Of a stretch of DNA of 64,000 nt, positions 6,184 through 16,288 are shown one piece after another. The DNA comes from Solibacillus sp040274725 (GTDB lineage Bacteria; Bacillota; Bacilli; Bacillales_A; Planococcaceae). The stretch is from contig JBEMAQ010000001.1 in assembly GCA_040274725.1 (NCBI GenBank), positions 434,001-498,000 on the forward strand, in the 5' to 3' direction. A program made the translations under genes and the position numbers. Below the pieces are notes generated by a model, which saw only the letters and a program-made list of their open reading frames with translations, was not told the origin of the DNA and made no database searches. Position 1 is the first letter of the stretch, and every line of letters starts with the position of its first letter.

Positions 6184-8238
6184 TTACTTCAATAATGCGT
6201 TACAGTCAACGATTAATGCTACTTTACCATTCCCTAAAATTGTCGCACCAGAAATCGCGAAAATATTCGTTAAGTAGTTCCCTAATGATTTTAATACGAT
6301 TTCTTGCTGACCGATGAATGAATCGACAACAAGACCTGCTAATTTGTCGCCTTTACGCACGATTACAACTGAGTGGAAACCGTCATCTTGCACTTCCGGG
6401 CGTGGCACTTCGAAAATTTCATCTAAGAACACAAGCGGTACAACTTTACCACGGAAATCAATTACTTTTTGGTTATGTGCATTTAAAATATCAGCTTTGC
6501 GGATAATCGATGTTTCAATAATCGATGATAATGGAATCGCGTAAATTTCTTTTTCGATTTCGACTAGCATGACTGAAATAATCGATAATGTTAACGGTAA
6601 TTGAATCGAGAATACCGAACCAGCACCTTGCGTTGATTCGATTGAAATGTTACCACCTAGTGACTCAATTGTTGTTTTTACAACATCCAGACCTACACCA
6701 CGGCCCGATACGTCTGAAATGACATCTGCTGTCGAGAAGCCCGATGCTAAAATAAGCTCATTAATTTGCTTATCCGTCATGCCGTTTGCCTGCTCTTGTG
6801 TTACGACACCTTTTGATAACGCTTTTGCTAATACTTTATCGCGGTTAATGCCTGCACCGTCGTCCTCAATTTCGATGAATACGTAGTTCCCGCTATGGTA
6901 TGCGCGTAATTCTACTGTACCCTCTTCTGGCTTACCTTTTGCACGGCGCACTTCCGGTGATTCAATTCCGTGGTCTACCGAGTTACGAATTAAATGGACA
7001 AGTGGGTCGCCGATTTCGTCGATTACTGTACGGTCAAGCTCTGTTTCTGCACCAACGATGTTTAGCGTAATTTTTTTGTTTAAGTCGCGTGATAATTGAC
7101 GTACCATTTTTGGGAAGCGATTGAATACTGTCTCGATTGGTACCATTCGCATTGTTAAGACAATTGTTTGTAAATCGCCCATTGTACGGCTCATACGTTC
7201 TACCGTTTCGTTTAATTCACCATGATTGACTTCAGAAGCAATCGAAATTAAACGACCGCGGTCAATGACAAGCTCTTCGAATAAGTTCATTAAAACATCA
7301 AGACGCTCGATATTTACACGAATCATTTTGCTTGATACATGTGCGCCCGCTTTTGAAGCATTCGTTTGTGCAGGTGCCTTCTTCTCTTGTGTAGCAGGCT
7401 CTTCCACCTTCGCTACCTCTACAACTTGTGGCTGCTCCGAAGAAGCTACCTCCTGTGTAACAAAAGCTTCTTTACTAATTGGTAACACTTCCACATGATC
7501 TACTTCTGACACTTTTAACAGCATCGCTTGTAAATCCGCAGCACTTTCTTTTGAAATATAGGCTACATGGAAGTACTGATCAAACTGCTCTTCTTCAAGC
7601 TTATCTACTGTCGGTGATGCTTTAATCACTTCACCGTTTTTCTCTAAAATTTCAAATACCATAAAGACACGCGCGGCCTTTAATAAACAATCATCGCGCA
7701 GTGAAACCGCAATTTCGTACGGGAGAAAGCCTTGCTCAGTTGATTGCACTAATACCGTTTTTTCGAAATCATCGTATGTTAATTTTAAATCTCCTGCTAC
7801 AGACGTTGCAGCCGTTTCTGCTACCGCCGCTGTTTTTGCAAATTTCACCGGTGCTTCTTCACCTGATTCAATTAACTTCAAACGTGCAACGGTTTCTTGC
7901 ACGTCACGCTTTCCGTCACCACCGTCTGCAATGTCATACACCATCTCTTCTAAATGGTCCACTGATTCAAATACAACATCTAAAATTTCTGGTGTTACAT
8001 TAATTTTTGCATTACGAATCGCATCTAAAACGTTTTCCATTTTATGTGTTAAATCGGCTAAATCCTCAAAGCCCATTGTGGCAGACATCCCTTTAAGGGT
8101 ATGCGCTGAGCGGAAGATTTCACCAACAATCGCTAAATCTTCTGGATTTTTTTCTAGTTCTAATAAGTGTTCGCTACAAGCTTGTAAATGTTCTTTACTT
8201 TCTTCGATGAACATTTCTAAATATTGATTTACTTCCAT
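6184..8238 (-). CDS. cheA: Chemotaxis histidine kinase CheA
   Basis: CheA autophosphorylates and passes phosphate to CheY and CheB. The 684-residue protein shows the full domain order: P1 with the phosphorylated histidine H46 in FRSAHTLKGM, a P2 region near 150-270, a linker rich in A/E/Q, the P3 dimerisation helices from about 305, the P4 kinase domain with the N box LIRNSVDHGIE and the G boxes EDDGAGI and GRGVGLDVV, and the C-terminal P5 CheW-like domain that binds CheW. ATG at 8238 follows AAGGGGTG. It sits between cheB and cheW as in Bacillus subtilis. Confidence 0.98.
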   Translation of the reverse strand: MEVNQYLEMFIEESKEHLQACSEHLLELEKNPEDLAIVGEIFRSAHTLKGMSATMGFEDLADLTHKMENVLDAIRNAKINVTPEILDVVFESVDHLEEMVYDIADGGDGKRDVQETVARLKLIESGEEAPVKFAKTAAVAETAATSVAGDLKLTYDDFEKTVLVQSTEQGFLPYEIAVSLRDDCLLKAARVFMVFEILEKNGEVIKASPTVDKLEEEQFDQYFHVAYISKESAADLQAMLLKVSEVDHVEVLPISKEAFVTQEVASSEQPQVVEVAKVEEPATQEKKAPAQTNASKAGAHVSSKMIRVNIERLDVLMNLFEELVIDRGRLISIASEVNHGELNETVERMSRTMGDLQTIVLTMRMVPIETVFNRFPKMVRQLSRDLNKKITLNIVGAETELDRTVIDEIGDPLVHLIRNSVDHGIESPEVRRAKGKPEEGTVELRAYHSGNYVFIEIEDDGAGINRDKVLAKALSKGVVTQEQANGMTDKQINELILASGFSTADVISDVSGRGVGLDVVKTTIESLGGNISIESTQGAGSVFSIQLPLTLSIISVMLVEIEKEIYAIPLSSIIETSIIRKADILNAHNQKVIDFRGKVVPLVFLDEIFEVPRPEVQDDGFHSVVIVRKGDKLAGLVVDSFIGQQEIVLKSLGNYLTNIFAISGATILGNGKVALIVDCNALLK

Positions 8239-8255
8239 AAGTAAGGCACCCCTTT

Positions 8256-9395
8256 TTAAGGCATATATTTCATTATTATTTGTGCAATATCATCAACATC
8301 TGCCACTTCATCAACAAGCTGCGTTTCCACAGCAGCTTTTGGCATTCCATATACGATACATGTTTCTGCTGATTCCGCTATCGCAATTACATTACCTGAT
8401 TGTTTTAACAATTTTAACCCTTTTGAACCATCATAGCCCATACCTGTCATAATAACAGCAATTTTATCCATTTCAGGGATTTTACTTACATCCTCAAACA
8501 TCACATCAACGGATGGACGATGACCTGAACGAGGTGGTTCTGTTTGGTCGAGTACAATACCATAAGTCGCACCTACTTTACGCAGCTTCATATGATAGCC
8601 TCCTGGTGCAATATAGGCTGTCCCCTTTTGAAGCACGTCACCCTGCTCTGCTTCTTTCACATGAATCTTACTTAATTGATTGAGACGCGTTGCAAGTGAC
8701 TTTGTAAAACCTGCTGGCATATGTTGTACGATTAAAATCGGTGCATCAACATTTGCAGGTATTTTTGTAATCACTTCCTGTAAGGCGCGTGGCCCCCCTG
8801 TCGATGTACCAATTAAAATAATTTTTCTAGATGTTTTATTCCACTCTGTTTTTTTAGCAGGTGGTGTAAATCGCGGCACTTCCTTTTTACGTTGTTCAGA
8901 AATGCTAGCAGGCTTTACCTGTGCAATCGGCAGATCCGCTTGCACTAGCTTACGAGCCGTTAATGGCTGCTTCAACTTTATTATCGGAATTTGGACAGCC
9001 TGTTCCACTTTTCCAATTAATTCATATTGTATTTTATGTAAGTCAAGAGAAATTGTACCACTTGGCTTTGCGACAAAATCAACCGCCCCGTATTCCATCG
9101 CCGTTAATGTATTTTCTGCTCCGCGCTGTGTTGTACTTGAAAGCATAATAACTGGAACCGGTGTCGCTTGCATAATTTCCTTTAGCGCATCCAGTCCATT
9201 CATCTCCGGCATTTCAACATCCATTGTGACAACATTTGGTAGGAGCTGCTTAATTTTTTGAATAGCATCTTTCCCGTTACGTGCCGTTCCAACAACTTCA
9301 ATTGTTGGATGGTTTGCAAAAAAGTCAGTAATTAGCTTTCGCATAAAAGCAGAGTCATCTACAACTAACAGCTTATTTTTTGCTTGGATGCTCAT
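8256..9395 (-). CDS. cheB: Chemoreceptor methylesterase/deamidase CheB
   Basis: CheB removes methyl groups from chemoreceptors when phosphorylated. The 379-residue protein has an N-terminal receiver domain with D13, D14 and the phosphorylated aspartate D59 (TMDVEMPEMNG), a linker of about 55 residues (140-190), and the methylesterase domain with the catalytic serine in IGTSTGGPRAL, histidine in QHMPAGFT and aspartate in MTGMGYDGS. Its ATG directly follows the flhG stop codon (TAA-ATG), with GGGGA just upstream, so the two are translationally coupled. Confidence 0.97.
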   Translation of the reverse strand: MSIQAKNKLLVVDDSAFMRKLITDFFANHPTIEVVGTARNGKDAIQKIKQLLPNVVTMDVEMPEMNGLDALKEIMQATPVPVIMLSSTTQRGAENTLTAMEYGAVDFVAKPSGTISLDLHKIQYELIGKVEQAVQIPIIKLKQPLTARKLVQADLPIAQVKPASISEQRKKEVPRFTPPAKKTEWNKTSRKIILIGTSTGGPRALQEVITKIPANVDAPILIVQHMPAGFTKSLATRLNQLSKIHVKEAEQGDVLQKGTAYIAPGGYHMKLRKVGATYGIVLDQTEPPRSGHRPSVDVMFEDVSKIPEMDKIAVIMTGMGYDGSKGLKLLKQSGNVIAIAESAETCIVYGMPKAAVETQLVDEVADVDDIAQIIMKYMP

Positions 9396-10268
9396 TTAAT
9401 CACGTCCCCTCGAAAAAATACTTTTTAATTTGGATAAAAATTTTGGTGATTTATCATACGCATGAATTTCTTCTGTTTGATGTTGTACAAAACGTTCAAC
9501 AATGCGCTCAATCATTTTTGTAATCGGTGCATCCGGATATAAAATTGAAAATGGCACTTGCTCACGTACTGCTTTGCGTACAACTGGGTCCTCCGGTAAC
9601 GAGCCGAGTACAACGACTTCTTTCGATAAAAAGCGCTCCATCACCATCTTTAATCGCCCTAGCGTATCTCTTCCCTCTTCCTGTGTATACACACGATTAC
9701 ATAATAAATAAAATGATTTATTCGCGTCTTTTAAATGAATATATTTCATCATGGAATAAGCATCTGTAATAGACGTTGGTTCGGCCGTTGTAATGACGAT
9801 AATCTCATCAACAGATGTCAGTAAATCGAGCGACCAATTCGTCGCACCTGCCCCCATATCGAACAAAATATAATCAAACGACTTTTGGAATTGTTCAAAG
9901 ACTGCAATTAATCGCTCGAACATTGGCGCTGTCCACTCAATAAGCGACATCATGCCTGTCCCACCAGAAATATATTGCAAACCATATGGCCCCTCGTAAA
10001 CAACATCCTCTAGCGCAATATTACCGTTTAAATAATCTGTTAAACTATACTTTGCACTTTTCCCAACTAAAATATGAATATTGCCCATACCGATATCCAT
10101 ATCAATGACAATGACTTTTTTTCCTCGTTTGGCCAACTGCGTCGCGAAGTTTGTTGAGAAATTACTTTTCCCAACACCGCCTTTACCACTAACAACCGCA
10201 ATCGAACGGCCTAATCCACCTTGACTTGCCAGCATTTGCATGCGTAATTTTTCAGCTTGATCTCTCAT
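9396..10268 (-). CDS. flhG: MinD-like ATPase FlhG/YlxH
   Basis: FlhG is a ParA/MinD-family ATPase that controls the number and spacing of flagella with FlhF and contacts C-ring parts such as FliM/FliY. The 290-residue protein carries the deviant Walker A motif SGKGGVGKSNFSTNFA (about residues 27-42), the IDMDIGMGN switch, and FDMGAGA as Walker B. The N-terminal DQAEKLRMQ segment is the conserved DQAxxLR region that stimulates FlhF GTPase. The charged C-terminal tail fits a membrane-targeting helix. ATG follows AAGGAG; the gene is 3 bases from flhF. Confidence 0.96.
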   Translation of the reverse strand: MRDQAEKLRMQMLASQGGLGRSIAVVSGKGGVGKSNFSTNFATQLAKRGKKVIVIDMDIGMGNIHILVGKSAKYSLTDYLNGNIALEDVVYEGPYGLQYISGGTGMMSLIEWTAPMFERLIAVFEQFQKSFDYILFDMGAGATNWSLDLLTSVDEIIVITTAEPTSITDAYSMMKYIHLKDANKSFYLLCNRVYTQEEGRDTLGRLKMVMERFLSKEVVVLGSLPEDPVVRKAVREQVPFSILYPDAPITKMIERIVERFVQHQTEEIHAYDKSPKFLSKLKSIFSRGRD

Positions 10269-10271
10269 CTA

Positions 10272-11414
10272 TTATTCTCCTTGAAAAAACAGTTCAAATA
10301 ATCCTTCTAAACTAGGTTGTTCAATATCTTCCGGTACTTCTTGCCCATTCGTATAGTAAGCAAGTCCCTTATTATATTTAATCATTAAATTAAACATAGT
10401 TCCAATAGAATTTGTTTCATCAAGCTTTGTAAAAATAAACTTATCAATAGAAAGTCCTTCGAATTGTTCAATAATCGTTTCTAAATCACGTTCCTTCGCT
10501 GTTAATGATAGCACTAAGTACGATTCAACATGATGGTCAAACTTAATCAAATTACGTAAATCATCGACATATTTTGCCTCTTTGTAATTACGCCCTGCCG
10601 TGTCGATAAAAATCATATCCAAGTGTGCAAGCTTTCGAATCGCTGCCTCGTAATCCGTTGCATTATAAACTATTTCAACAGGCGCCTGTAATAATCCTGC
10701 ATACGTCTTCAACTGCTCAATCGCTGCAATCCGGTAAGTATCCGTTGTAATAAAACCAACTTTCTTCTTCTGCTCAAGCACGGCACGCGCAGCCATTTTG
10801 GCGATTGTTGTCGTTTTCCCTACGCCGGTCGGACCTAAAATATTGATATATTTTTTTTCATATGACAGCCCTTCAATCGGTAAGTGACTCATTTTCTGTG
10901 CCAAATACTGCGTCCCCAGCTTTTGCATAAAGCGCGCAGATAACTCGCCATGATTATTTTTATAATGAACAAAAAGCTCATCACCAATTGCTGTGATAAG
11001 CTCCTCATTTAGCTCTTGCTGGCGTAAATACTCAACAAATTGAACTATATGATCCGGATAGTGCGACTGTGCACTTTGACGGTGCATCGTTTGCATAATT
11101 AATTTTAAATCCGCAATTTCCTTCTTAAGCTCCGATGAAATCATTGTATCATCAGACTGTAGAACCGATTTCGGTTCTACAGCTGGTTTTACTTGTTTAA
11201 CAGGCGGCTCGAATGTTGGAATTTTTGGCCTGCTTGGGCGCGTCACTGGATCGAGTCCTGCTGTCACCTCAAAGCTCTTTTGCTTCACAAGTCCTAAAAA
11301 CTTCTTTTTCACAACGACCTTTGAACTTAAAATAATCGCATCCTCGCCTAAGTCGGCGCTAACTAGTTTCATCGCTTCTGCTAATGAAGGCGCATTATAT
11401 TTTTTCATTTTCAT
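10272..11414 (-). CDS. flhF: SRP-type GTPase FlhF, flagellar placement
   Basis: FlhF is the third SRP GTPase beside Ffh and FtsY and marks where flagella are built. The 380-residue protein has a basic N-terminal B domain (1-~110), an N domain, and a G domain with G1 LGPTGVGKTTTIAKMA near residue 192, the DTYRIAAIEQL insertion, G3 DTAGRN and G4 TKLDE. Its start overlaps the flhA stop by four bases (ATGA). It lies immediately upstream of flhG, its regulatory partner. Confidence 0.97.
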   Translation of the reverse strand: MKMKKYNAPSLAEAMKLVSADLGEDAIILSSKVVVKKKFLGLVKQKSFEVTAGLDPVTRPSRPKIPTFEPPVKQVKPAVEPKSVLQSDDTMISSELKKEIADLKLIMQTMHRQSAQSHYPDHIVQFVEYLRQQELNEELITAIGDELFVHYKNNHGELSARFMQKLGTQYLAQKMSHLPIEGLSYEKKYINILGPTGVGKTTTIAKMAARAVLEQKKKVGFITTDTYRIAAIEQLKTYAGLLQAPVEIVYNATDYEAAIRKLAHLDMIFIDTAGRNYKEAKYVDDLRNLIKFDHHVESYLVLSLTAKERDLETIIEQFEGLSIDKFIFTKLDETNSIGTMFNLMIKYNKGLAYYTNGQEVPEDIEQPSLEGLFELFFQGE

Positions 11415-13444
11415 TCCACATTCACCACCCCTACACTTTGTATTTCGATCGCAGCATCCAGTTCATTATAAGATAAAATTGGAATTTGTGGGAAGTAACG
11501 TTCTGTTAATTGACGTAAATACATACGCACACCTGGTGAACATAAAACGAGCGGTGATTGTTCCATAAACGATACACGTTCCACTTCTCTAGCAATTGCT
11601 TCAAGCACTTGTTGTGATGCTTGTGGGTCCATTGCCAAATAATTTCCATGCTCTGTTTGTTGCACACTGTCAGCAATTAATTTTTCTACTTTCCCCGATA
11701 CTGTAATAACTTTTAACGTGGATTGGCCATTTGCATATTGTGACGTAATTTGACGCGCTAATGCTTGGCGTACATACTCGTTTAAAATATCAGTATCACT
11801 CGTCAGCTTCGCGTAGTCTGCTAATGTTTCAAAAATAATTGGTAAGTTACGTACCGATACATTTTCTTTTAACAATTTCGCTAACACTTTTTGAATTTCA
11901 CCAATCGATAATGGGTTCGGAATCAGCTCGTCCACCAAAATCGCATGTGTTTCGCGCAGGTGATCGACCAGTTGCTTCGTCTCCTGACGACCAAGTAGTT
12001 CGTGTGCATTTGCGCGAATCATTTCTGTCAGATGCGTTGAAACAACACTTGGTGGGTCTACAACTGTATAGCCAAGCATTTCTGCATCTTCTTTTACCTG
12101 CTCTGTAATCCACTTCGCAGGTAAGCCGAATGATGGCTCAATCGTATCAATACCGTCAATTGAATCGTCATCACCTGGACTCATCGCTAGGAAGTGATCA
12201 AGCAGTAGCTCACCTCGTGCCATTTCATTACCCTTAACTTTAATGCGGTACTCATTTGGCTGCAATTGAATATTATCACGAATACGCACAACTGGAATAA
12301 CAATCCCAAGTTCCAGTGCTAATTGACGACGAATCATGACAACGCGGTCAAGTAAATCTCCGCCCTGTGCAGCATCTACGAGCGGAATAAGTCCGTAGCC
12401 AAACTCAAATTCAATCGGGTCGACACTGAGTAAATTGATAACATTTTCTGGACTCTTCATCGTATCTGTTGCCACTTCTTCCTCGAGCTCTAGTATATCC
12501 TCTGGTGTCTCGTCCTTTTTACGATCCATTAAGAATGCACCTACCGCTAAAGTAGCCGCAATCGGCAATGTAATCCAAAGTGGAATTGGTGTAAATAAGC
12601 CAAGTAAGAAAATTGTACCTGCTGCAACATATAACAGTTTCGACTGTGCAAATAATTGGTTCGTAATATCCGAACCAAGATTGCCTTTAGACGCTGCACG
12701 TGTTACAACGATACCTGTTGCTGTTGAAATAAGTAATGCTGGTATTTGTGATACAAGACCATCACCGACTGTTAGTACAGAATAGCGCTGTGCGGCTTCA
12801 CCAAACTCTAAGCCCATTTGCACAATCCCGATAATCATACCGAATAATAGGTTGATAAATACCATGATGATTGAGGCAATAGCGTCCCCTTTTACGAACT
12901 TTGTCGCCCCGTCCATCGCTCCGTAGAAGTCTGCCTCGCCTGAAACCTTTTCACGGCGCTCACGTGCTTCTTTGTCTGAAATAACGCCTGCATTTAAATC
13001 TGCATCAATACTCATTTGTTTACCAGGCATCGCATCAAGTGTGAAACGAGCTGCTACTTCAGCAACACGCTCCGAACCTTTCGTAATAACGATAAACTGA
13101 ATAACAACAAGTAATAAGAAGATTACTAAACCGACTAAAATATTACCACCTGTTACGAAATTACCAAATGTTTCTACAACATCCCCCGCATCACCAAACG
13201 CTAAAATCGAACGCGTCGTTGATACAGATAAAGCTAAACGAAATAATGTTAATAGCAGGATAATCGTCGGGAAAATAGAGAATTCCAGCGCTTCTTTCAT
13301 GTTCATTGCTGTTAATAATACAAGTAGTGACAGTGTAATATTCACAACAATTAAAAAGCTAAGTAACCAAGTTGGTAGAGGGATAATGAGCATGGCCACG
13401 ATCATAATTACCGCAGCTAAAACCCCTATATCGCGAATTTGCAT
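11411..13444 (-). CDS. flhA: Flagellar export gate protein FlhA
   Basis: FlhA forms the nonameric ring of the flagellar type III export gate. The 677-residue protein has the expected N-terminal membrane half, with about eight hydrophobic segments in residues 10-320, including the conserved FHIPEP-family cytoplasmic loop (ARFTLDAMPGKQMSIDADLN). A soluble C-terminal domain (~340-677) docks chaperone-substrate complexes. ATG at 13444 follows GGAGG. It lies between flhB and flhF with short gaps. Confidence 0.98.
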   Translation of the reverse strand: MQIRDIGVLAAVIMIVAMLIIPLPTWLLSFLIVVNITLSLLVLLTAMNMKEALEFSIFPTIILLLTLFRLALSVSTTRSILAFGDAGDVVETFGNFVTGGNILVGLVIFLLLVVIQFIVITKGSERVAEVAARFTLDAMPGKQMSIDADLNAGVISDKEARERREKVSGEADFYGAMDGATKFVKGDAIASIIMVFINLLFGMIIGIVQMGLEFGEAAQRYSVLTVGDGLVSQIPALLISTATGIVVTRAASKGNLGSDITNQLFAQSKLLYVAAGTIFLLGLFTPIPLWITLPIAATLAVGAFLMDRKKDETPEDILELEEEVATDTMKSPENVINLLSVDPIEFEFGYGLIPLVDAAQGGDLLDRVVMIRRQLALELGIVIPVVRIRDNIQLQPNEYRIKVKGNEMARGELLLDHFLAMSPGDDDSIDGIDTIEPSFGLPAKWITEQVKEDAEMLGYTVVDPPSVVSTHLTEMIRANAHELLGRQETKQLVDHLRETHAILVDELIPNPLSIGEIQKVLAKLLKENVSVRNLPIIFETLADYAKLTSDTDILNEYVRQALARQITSQYANGQSTLKVITVSGKVEKLIADSVQQTEHGNYLAMDPQASQQVLEAIAREVERVSFMEQSPLVLCSPGVRMYLRQLTERYFPQIPILSYNELDAAIEIQSVGVVNVE

Positions 13445-13468
13445 GGTTGTCCCTCCTGCTTTCCTACG

Positions 13469-14557
13469 TTAAATTTTACGTTTAATACGGTACACATACG
13501 CAAGAATTTCTGCGACCGCTTTAAAGAATTCCTCCGGCACCGCATCACCAATCTCCGCCTGATCATACATTGCTCGGGCAAGTGGTCGGTTTTCTACCAT
13601 GATGATGTCATGCTCTTTGGCAATCAATTTAATTTTTTGTGCAACAAAATCTGTCCCCTTCGCCACAACACGCGGTGCCTCCATACTATCTTCATCGTAT
13701 TTTAGTGCAATTGCGTAGTGGGTCGGGTTTGTAATGACAACGTCTGCTGACGGGATTTCCTGCATCATACGACGCATCGCCATCTCTCGTTGCCGCTGTT
13801 TAATTTTTGATTTAATTAATGGGTCACCCTCCGCGTTTTTATACTCTTGCTTCACGTCATGCTTCGACATTTTCAACTGCTTCTCATACTCATATTTTTC
13901 ATATAAATAATCAAGCAACGCAAGCACAACAAGCATAAGCGAGGCGGCAATGCCCATAATGGCGCTCAAATAGGCAACAGTCGCGAGTGACTGTGCTGGA
14001 CTATGTAGAGCAAGCGAAATAACATCTTCAAAATAAATGATGATAACAGCCGTTGTGACAGCTCCTATAAAGCTAACCTTCAATAAAGATTTCACTAAGT
14101 TCACAATGGCACGAACTGAAACAATTTTTTTGATGCCCTTAATCGGGTCCATCTTTTTTAAATCTATCTTTAATGTCTCTGTAGTAAAGAGAAAACCGAA
14201 CTGAAAATAGTTAGCTCCAATACCTGCAACCACCGCTACAAGCATAATCGGTAGAACGATGAAAGCCATTTCTTTTAATGATTCAAAATATAAATCCATA
14301 ACCGAATCAATCGTCAACGTCTCAATGAAAATATTACGATGTAATGTTTGTAATAAAAAACCTTTCATCCCGGTATACATCGAAGGTGCAATGATGATTA
14401 AAAAAGAAAATGTAAGTAATAACAACGCTGCCGCTGTTACGTCTTGGCTTTTTAAAACTTGCCCCTTTTTCCTTGAATCCTGACGTTTTTTAGGCGTCGC
14501 TTTTTCAGTTTTTTCACCTGCGAAAAATTGCAAGTCTAGTTGTACAAAAAGCTCCAT
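13469..14557 (-). CDS. flhB: Flagellar export switch protein FlhB
   Basis: FlhB sets export specificity by cleaving itself at an NPTH motif. The 362-residue protein has four hydrophobic segments in the N-terminal part and a C-terminal cytoplasmic domain with the intact NPTH site in DVVITNPTHYAIALKY. I start at ATG 14557, nine bases past AGGTGG, giving MELFVQLDLQFFAGEKTEKAT, which matches relatives; an upstream in-frame GTG overlaps the ribosome-binding site. A separate FlhB-C-like protein is encoded at 42060-42350. Confidence 0.97.
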   Translation of the reverse strand: MELFVQLDLQFFAGEKTEKATPKKRQDSRKKGQVLKSQDVTAAALLLLTFSFLIIIAPSMYTGMKGFLLQTLHRNIFIETLTIDSVMDLYFESLKEMAFIVLPIMLVAVVAGIGANYFQFGFLFTTETLKIDLKKMDPIKGIKKIVSVRAIVNLVKSLLKVSFIGAVTTAVIIIYFEDVISLALHSPAQSLATVAYLSAIMGIAASLMLVVLALLDYLYEKYEYEKQLKMSKHDVKQEYKNAEGDPLIKSKIKQRQREMAMRRMMQEIPSADVVITNPTHYAIALKYDEDSMEAPRVVAKGTDFVAQKIKLIAKEHDIIMVENRPLARAMYDQAEIGDAVPEEFFKAVAEILAYVYRIKRKI

Positions 14558-14558
14558 G

Positions 14559-15335
14559 TTATGCACCACCTAAAATCACCATCAAATCACGCAATGAAAC
14601 AATCATAAATTCAATCAAATCACGCATCACTTCAATCATGACACCCATTGTAATAATTAATACAAAAAAACCTACTGCAATTTTGATTGGAAATCCAATA
14701 ACGAATATACTCATTTGCGGAACCGTTTTCCCGGTAATTCCAAGGGCAAGTGTTACTAAAAATAAGGTTGCAACTATTGGAGCTGACAATTGAAACGCTA
14801 CTACAAAAACGGAGCCGAATAACCTCATGATAAACTCAACTGTATTTTCACTACTGAAATTAGGGAATAACTGGTCAATTGGTATAAACTGATAGCTATA
14901 AAAAATCCCATCTAATAATAAATGGTGACCATTAATTGCAAGTAGTAGCATTAATGCTAAGAAGTTTAAAAATTGCCCCATTAATGGTGATTGCGCACCT
15001 GTTTGTGGATCGATAATATTCGCCATCGCGAACCCCATTTGGAAATCGATAAAACCGCCAGCAATTTGGACAGCCGATAAAATAATATAAGCAGTTAGCC
15101 CAAGCATTAACCCAACAATTGCTTCTTTTAAGATAAGCAGTATGTACTGACCATTCATATCGAAAGGTTCAACATTGAACGTATAATACATCATCCAAGC
15201 AAGTGCCACAGCAAGAACAATTTTGACCTGCTGCGGAATTGTTCGGTATGAAAAAAGAGGAAGTGCGATAAAAAATGTCGAGACACGTACTAAAATTAAC
15301 AATAAAATTGAAATGTTCGGTAATAGTTCCGTCAT
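14559..15335 (-). CDS. fliR: Flagellar export gate protein FliR
   Basis: FliR is one copy of the FliP5-Q4-R1 export-gate core. The 258-residue protein is almost entirely hydrophobic helices, with the conserved LPLFSYRTIPQQVKI stretch near residue 25 and GFAMANIIDPQTGAQSP in the middle. Length is normal. ATG at 15335 follows GGGTG, and the stop is 1 base from the flhB start. The order fliP-fliQ-fliR-flhB-flhA is the standard export-gate block. Confidence 0.97.
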   Translation of the reverse strand: MTELLPNISILLLILVRVSTFFIALPLFSYRTIPQQVKIVLAVALAWMMYYTFNVEPFDMNGQYILLILKEAIVGLMLGLTAYIILSAVQIAGGFIDFQMGFAMANIIDPQTGAQSPLMGQFLNFLALMLLLAINGHHLLLDGIFYSYQFIPIDQLFPNFSSENTVEFIMRLFGSVFVVAFQLSAPIVATLFLVTLALGITGKTVPQMSIFVIGFPIKIAVGFFVLIITMGVMIEVMRDLIEFMIVSLRDLMVILGGA

Positions 15336-15339
15336 CTGT

Positions 15340-15609
15340 TCACCCGATGTATCTAACTAAGTTATTTAAAATATCATGGAAATAACTGATCGTCATTGAT
15401 AACATAAACGGACCAAAGAAAATAAGTGCAACTAATACCGCCACAATTTTCGGTACGAAGGCAAGCGTCTGCTCTTGAATAGATGTTGTCGCTTGGAAAA
15501 TACTAACGGCAAGCCCCGATATTAATGCTACTAGTAGTAACGGCCCTGATACAATGAGCACTGTATAAACTGCCGTTTCGGCAACTGAAATGACCATTTC
15601 TTGGTTCAT
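15340..15609 (-). CDS. fliQ: Flagellar export gate protein FliQ
   Basis: FliQ is the 89-residue two-helix subunit of the export gate. The hydrophobic segments lie at about residues 15-38 and 51-74, and the family signature ISIFQATTSIQEQTLAFVPK sits between them. ATG at 15609 follows GGGGATGA. It is packed between fliP (13 bases) and fliR (4 bases). Confidence 0.97.
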   Translation of the reverse strand: MNQEMVISVAETAVYTVLIVSGPLLLVALISGLAVSIFQATTSIQEQTLAFVPKIVAVLVALIFFGPFMLSMTISYFHDILNNLVRYIG

Positions 15610-15622
15610 TGTTTATCATCCC

Positions 15623-16288
15623 CTAAAAACTTTGAAGTAAAGATTTCATGACTAAATACCAGCCATCTACTAAAATAAATAATAAGATTTTAAACGGTAA
15701 GGAAATCATAACAGGCGGTAACATCATCATCCCCATCGACATCAACGTACTTGCGACAATCATGTCAATGACTAAAAATGGAATGAAAATCATGAAGCCC
15801 ATTTGGAACGCGGTTTTGATTTCACTTAGCGCAAATGCTGGTACAAGCATTGTCAATGGAATCTCTTCAATTGATGCTGGACGTTCAGCTTGGTTATACG
15901 TCAAAAATAATTCTAAATCCTTTTGTCTTGTATGCTGTGCCATAAACTCTTTAAACGGAATCGAAGCACGGTCATATGCTTCCTCAAGACCAATTTCTTC
16001 ATCAAATAATGGTTGCAAGGCCTGTTCATTCACCTGTTCAAACGTCGGTGCCATAATGAAAAATGTTAGAAATAGTGCCAAGCCAACAATCACTTGGTTT
16101 GGCGGCATTTGATTTGTCGCAAGCGCGGTACGCGTAAACGACAACACAATCACAATACGGGCAAATGACGTCATTAAAATTAAAATACTCGGTGCTAATG
16201 AAAGTACAGTTAAAACTAATAATAGCTTAATCGATGTCGAAACATCTGACGGATCACTGTCAGAAAAGATTGAGATAAAATCTGTCAT
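15623..16288 (-). CDS. fliP: Flagellar export gate protein FliP
   Basis: FliP forms the pentameric pore of the export gate. The 221-residue protein has the family hallmarks LILMTSFARIVIVLSFTR, NQMPPNQVIVGLALFLTFF and FLVIDMIVASTLMSMGMMMLPP. There is no long cleavable signal peptide, as in other Bacillales. The first four bases overlap the fliO/fliZ stop (ATGA) and AGGAG lies ten bases upstream. Confidence 0.98.
   Translation of the reverse strand: MTDFISIFSDSDPSDVSTSIKLLLVLTVLSLAPSILILMTSFARIVIVLSFTRTALATNQMPPNQVIVGLALFLTFFIMAPTFEQVNEQALQPLFDEEIGLEEAYDRASIPFKEFMAQHTRQKDLELFLTYNQAERPASIEEIPLTMLVPAFALSEIKTAFQMGFMIFIPFLVIDMIVASTLMSMGMMMLPPVMISLPFKILLFILVDGWYLVMKSLLQSF

Noticed and set aside
11898..12113. 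Minus-strand frame of 71 codons inside flhA
   Set aside because: It lies wholly within flhA in another frame, with arginine-rich sequence typical of a shadow frame.
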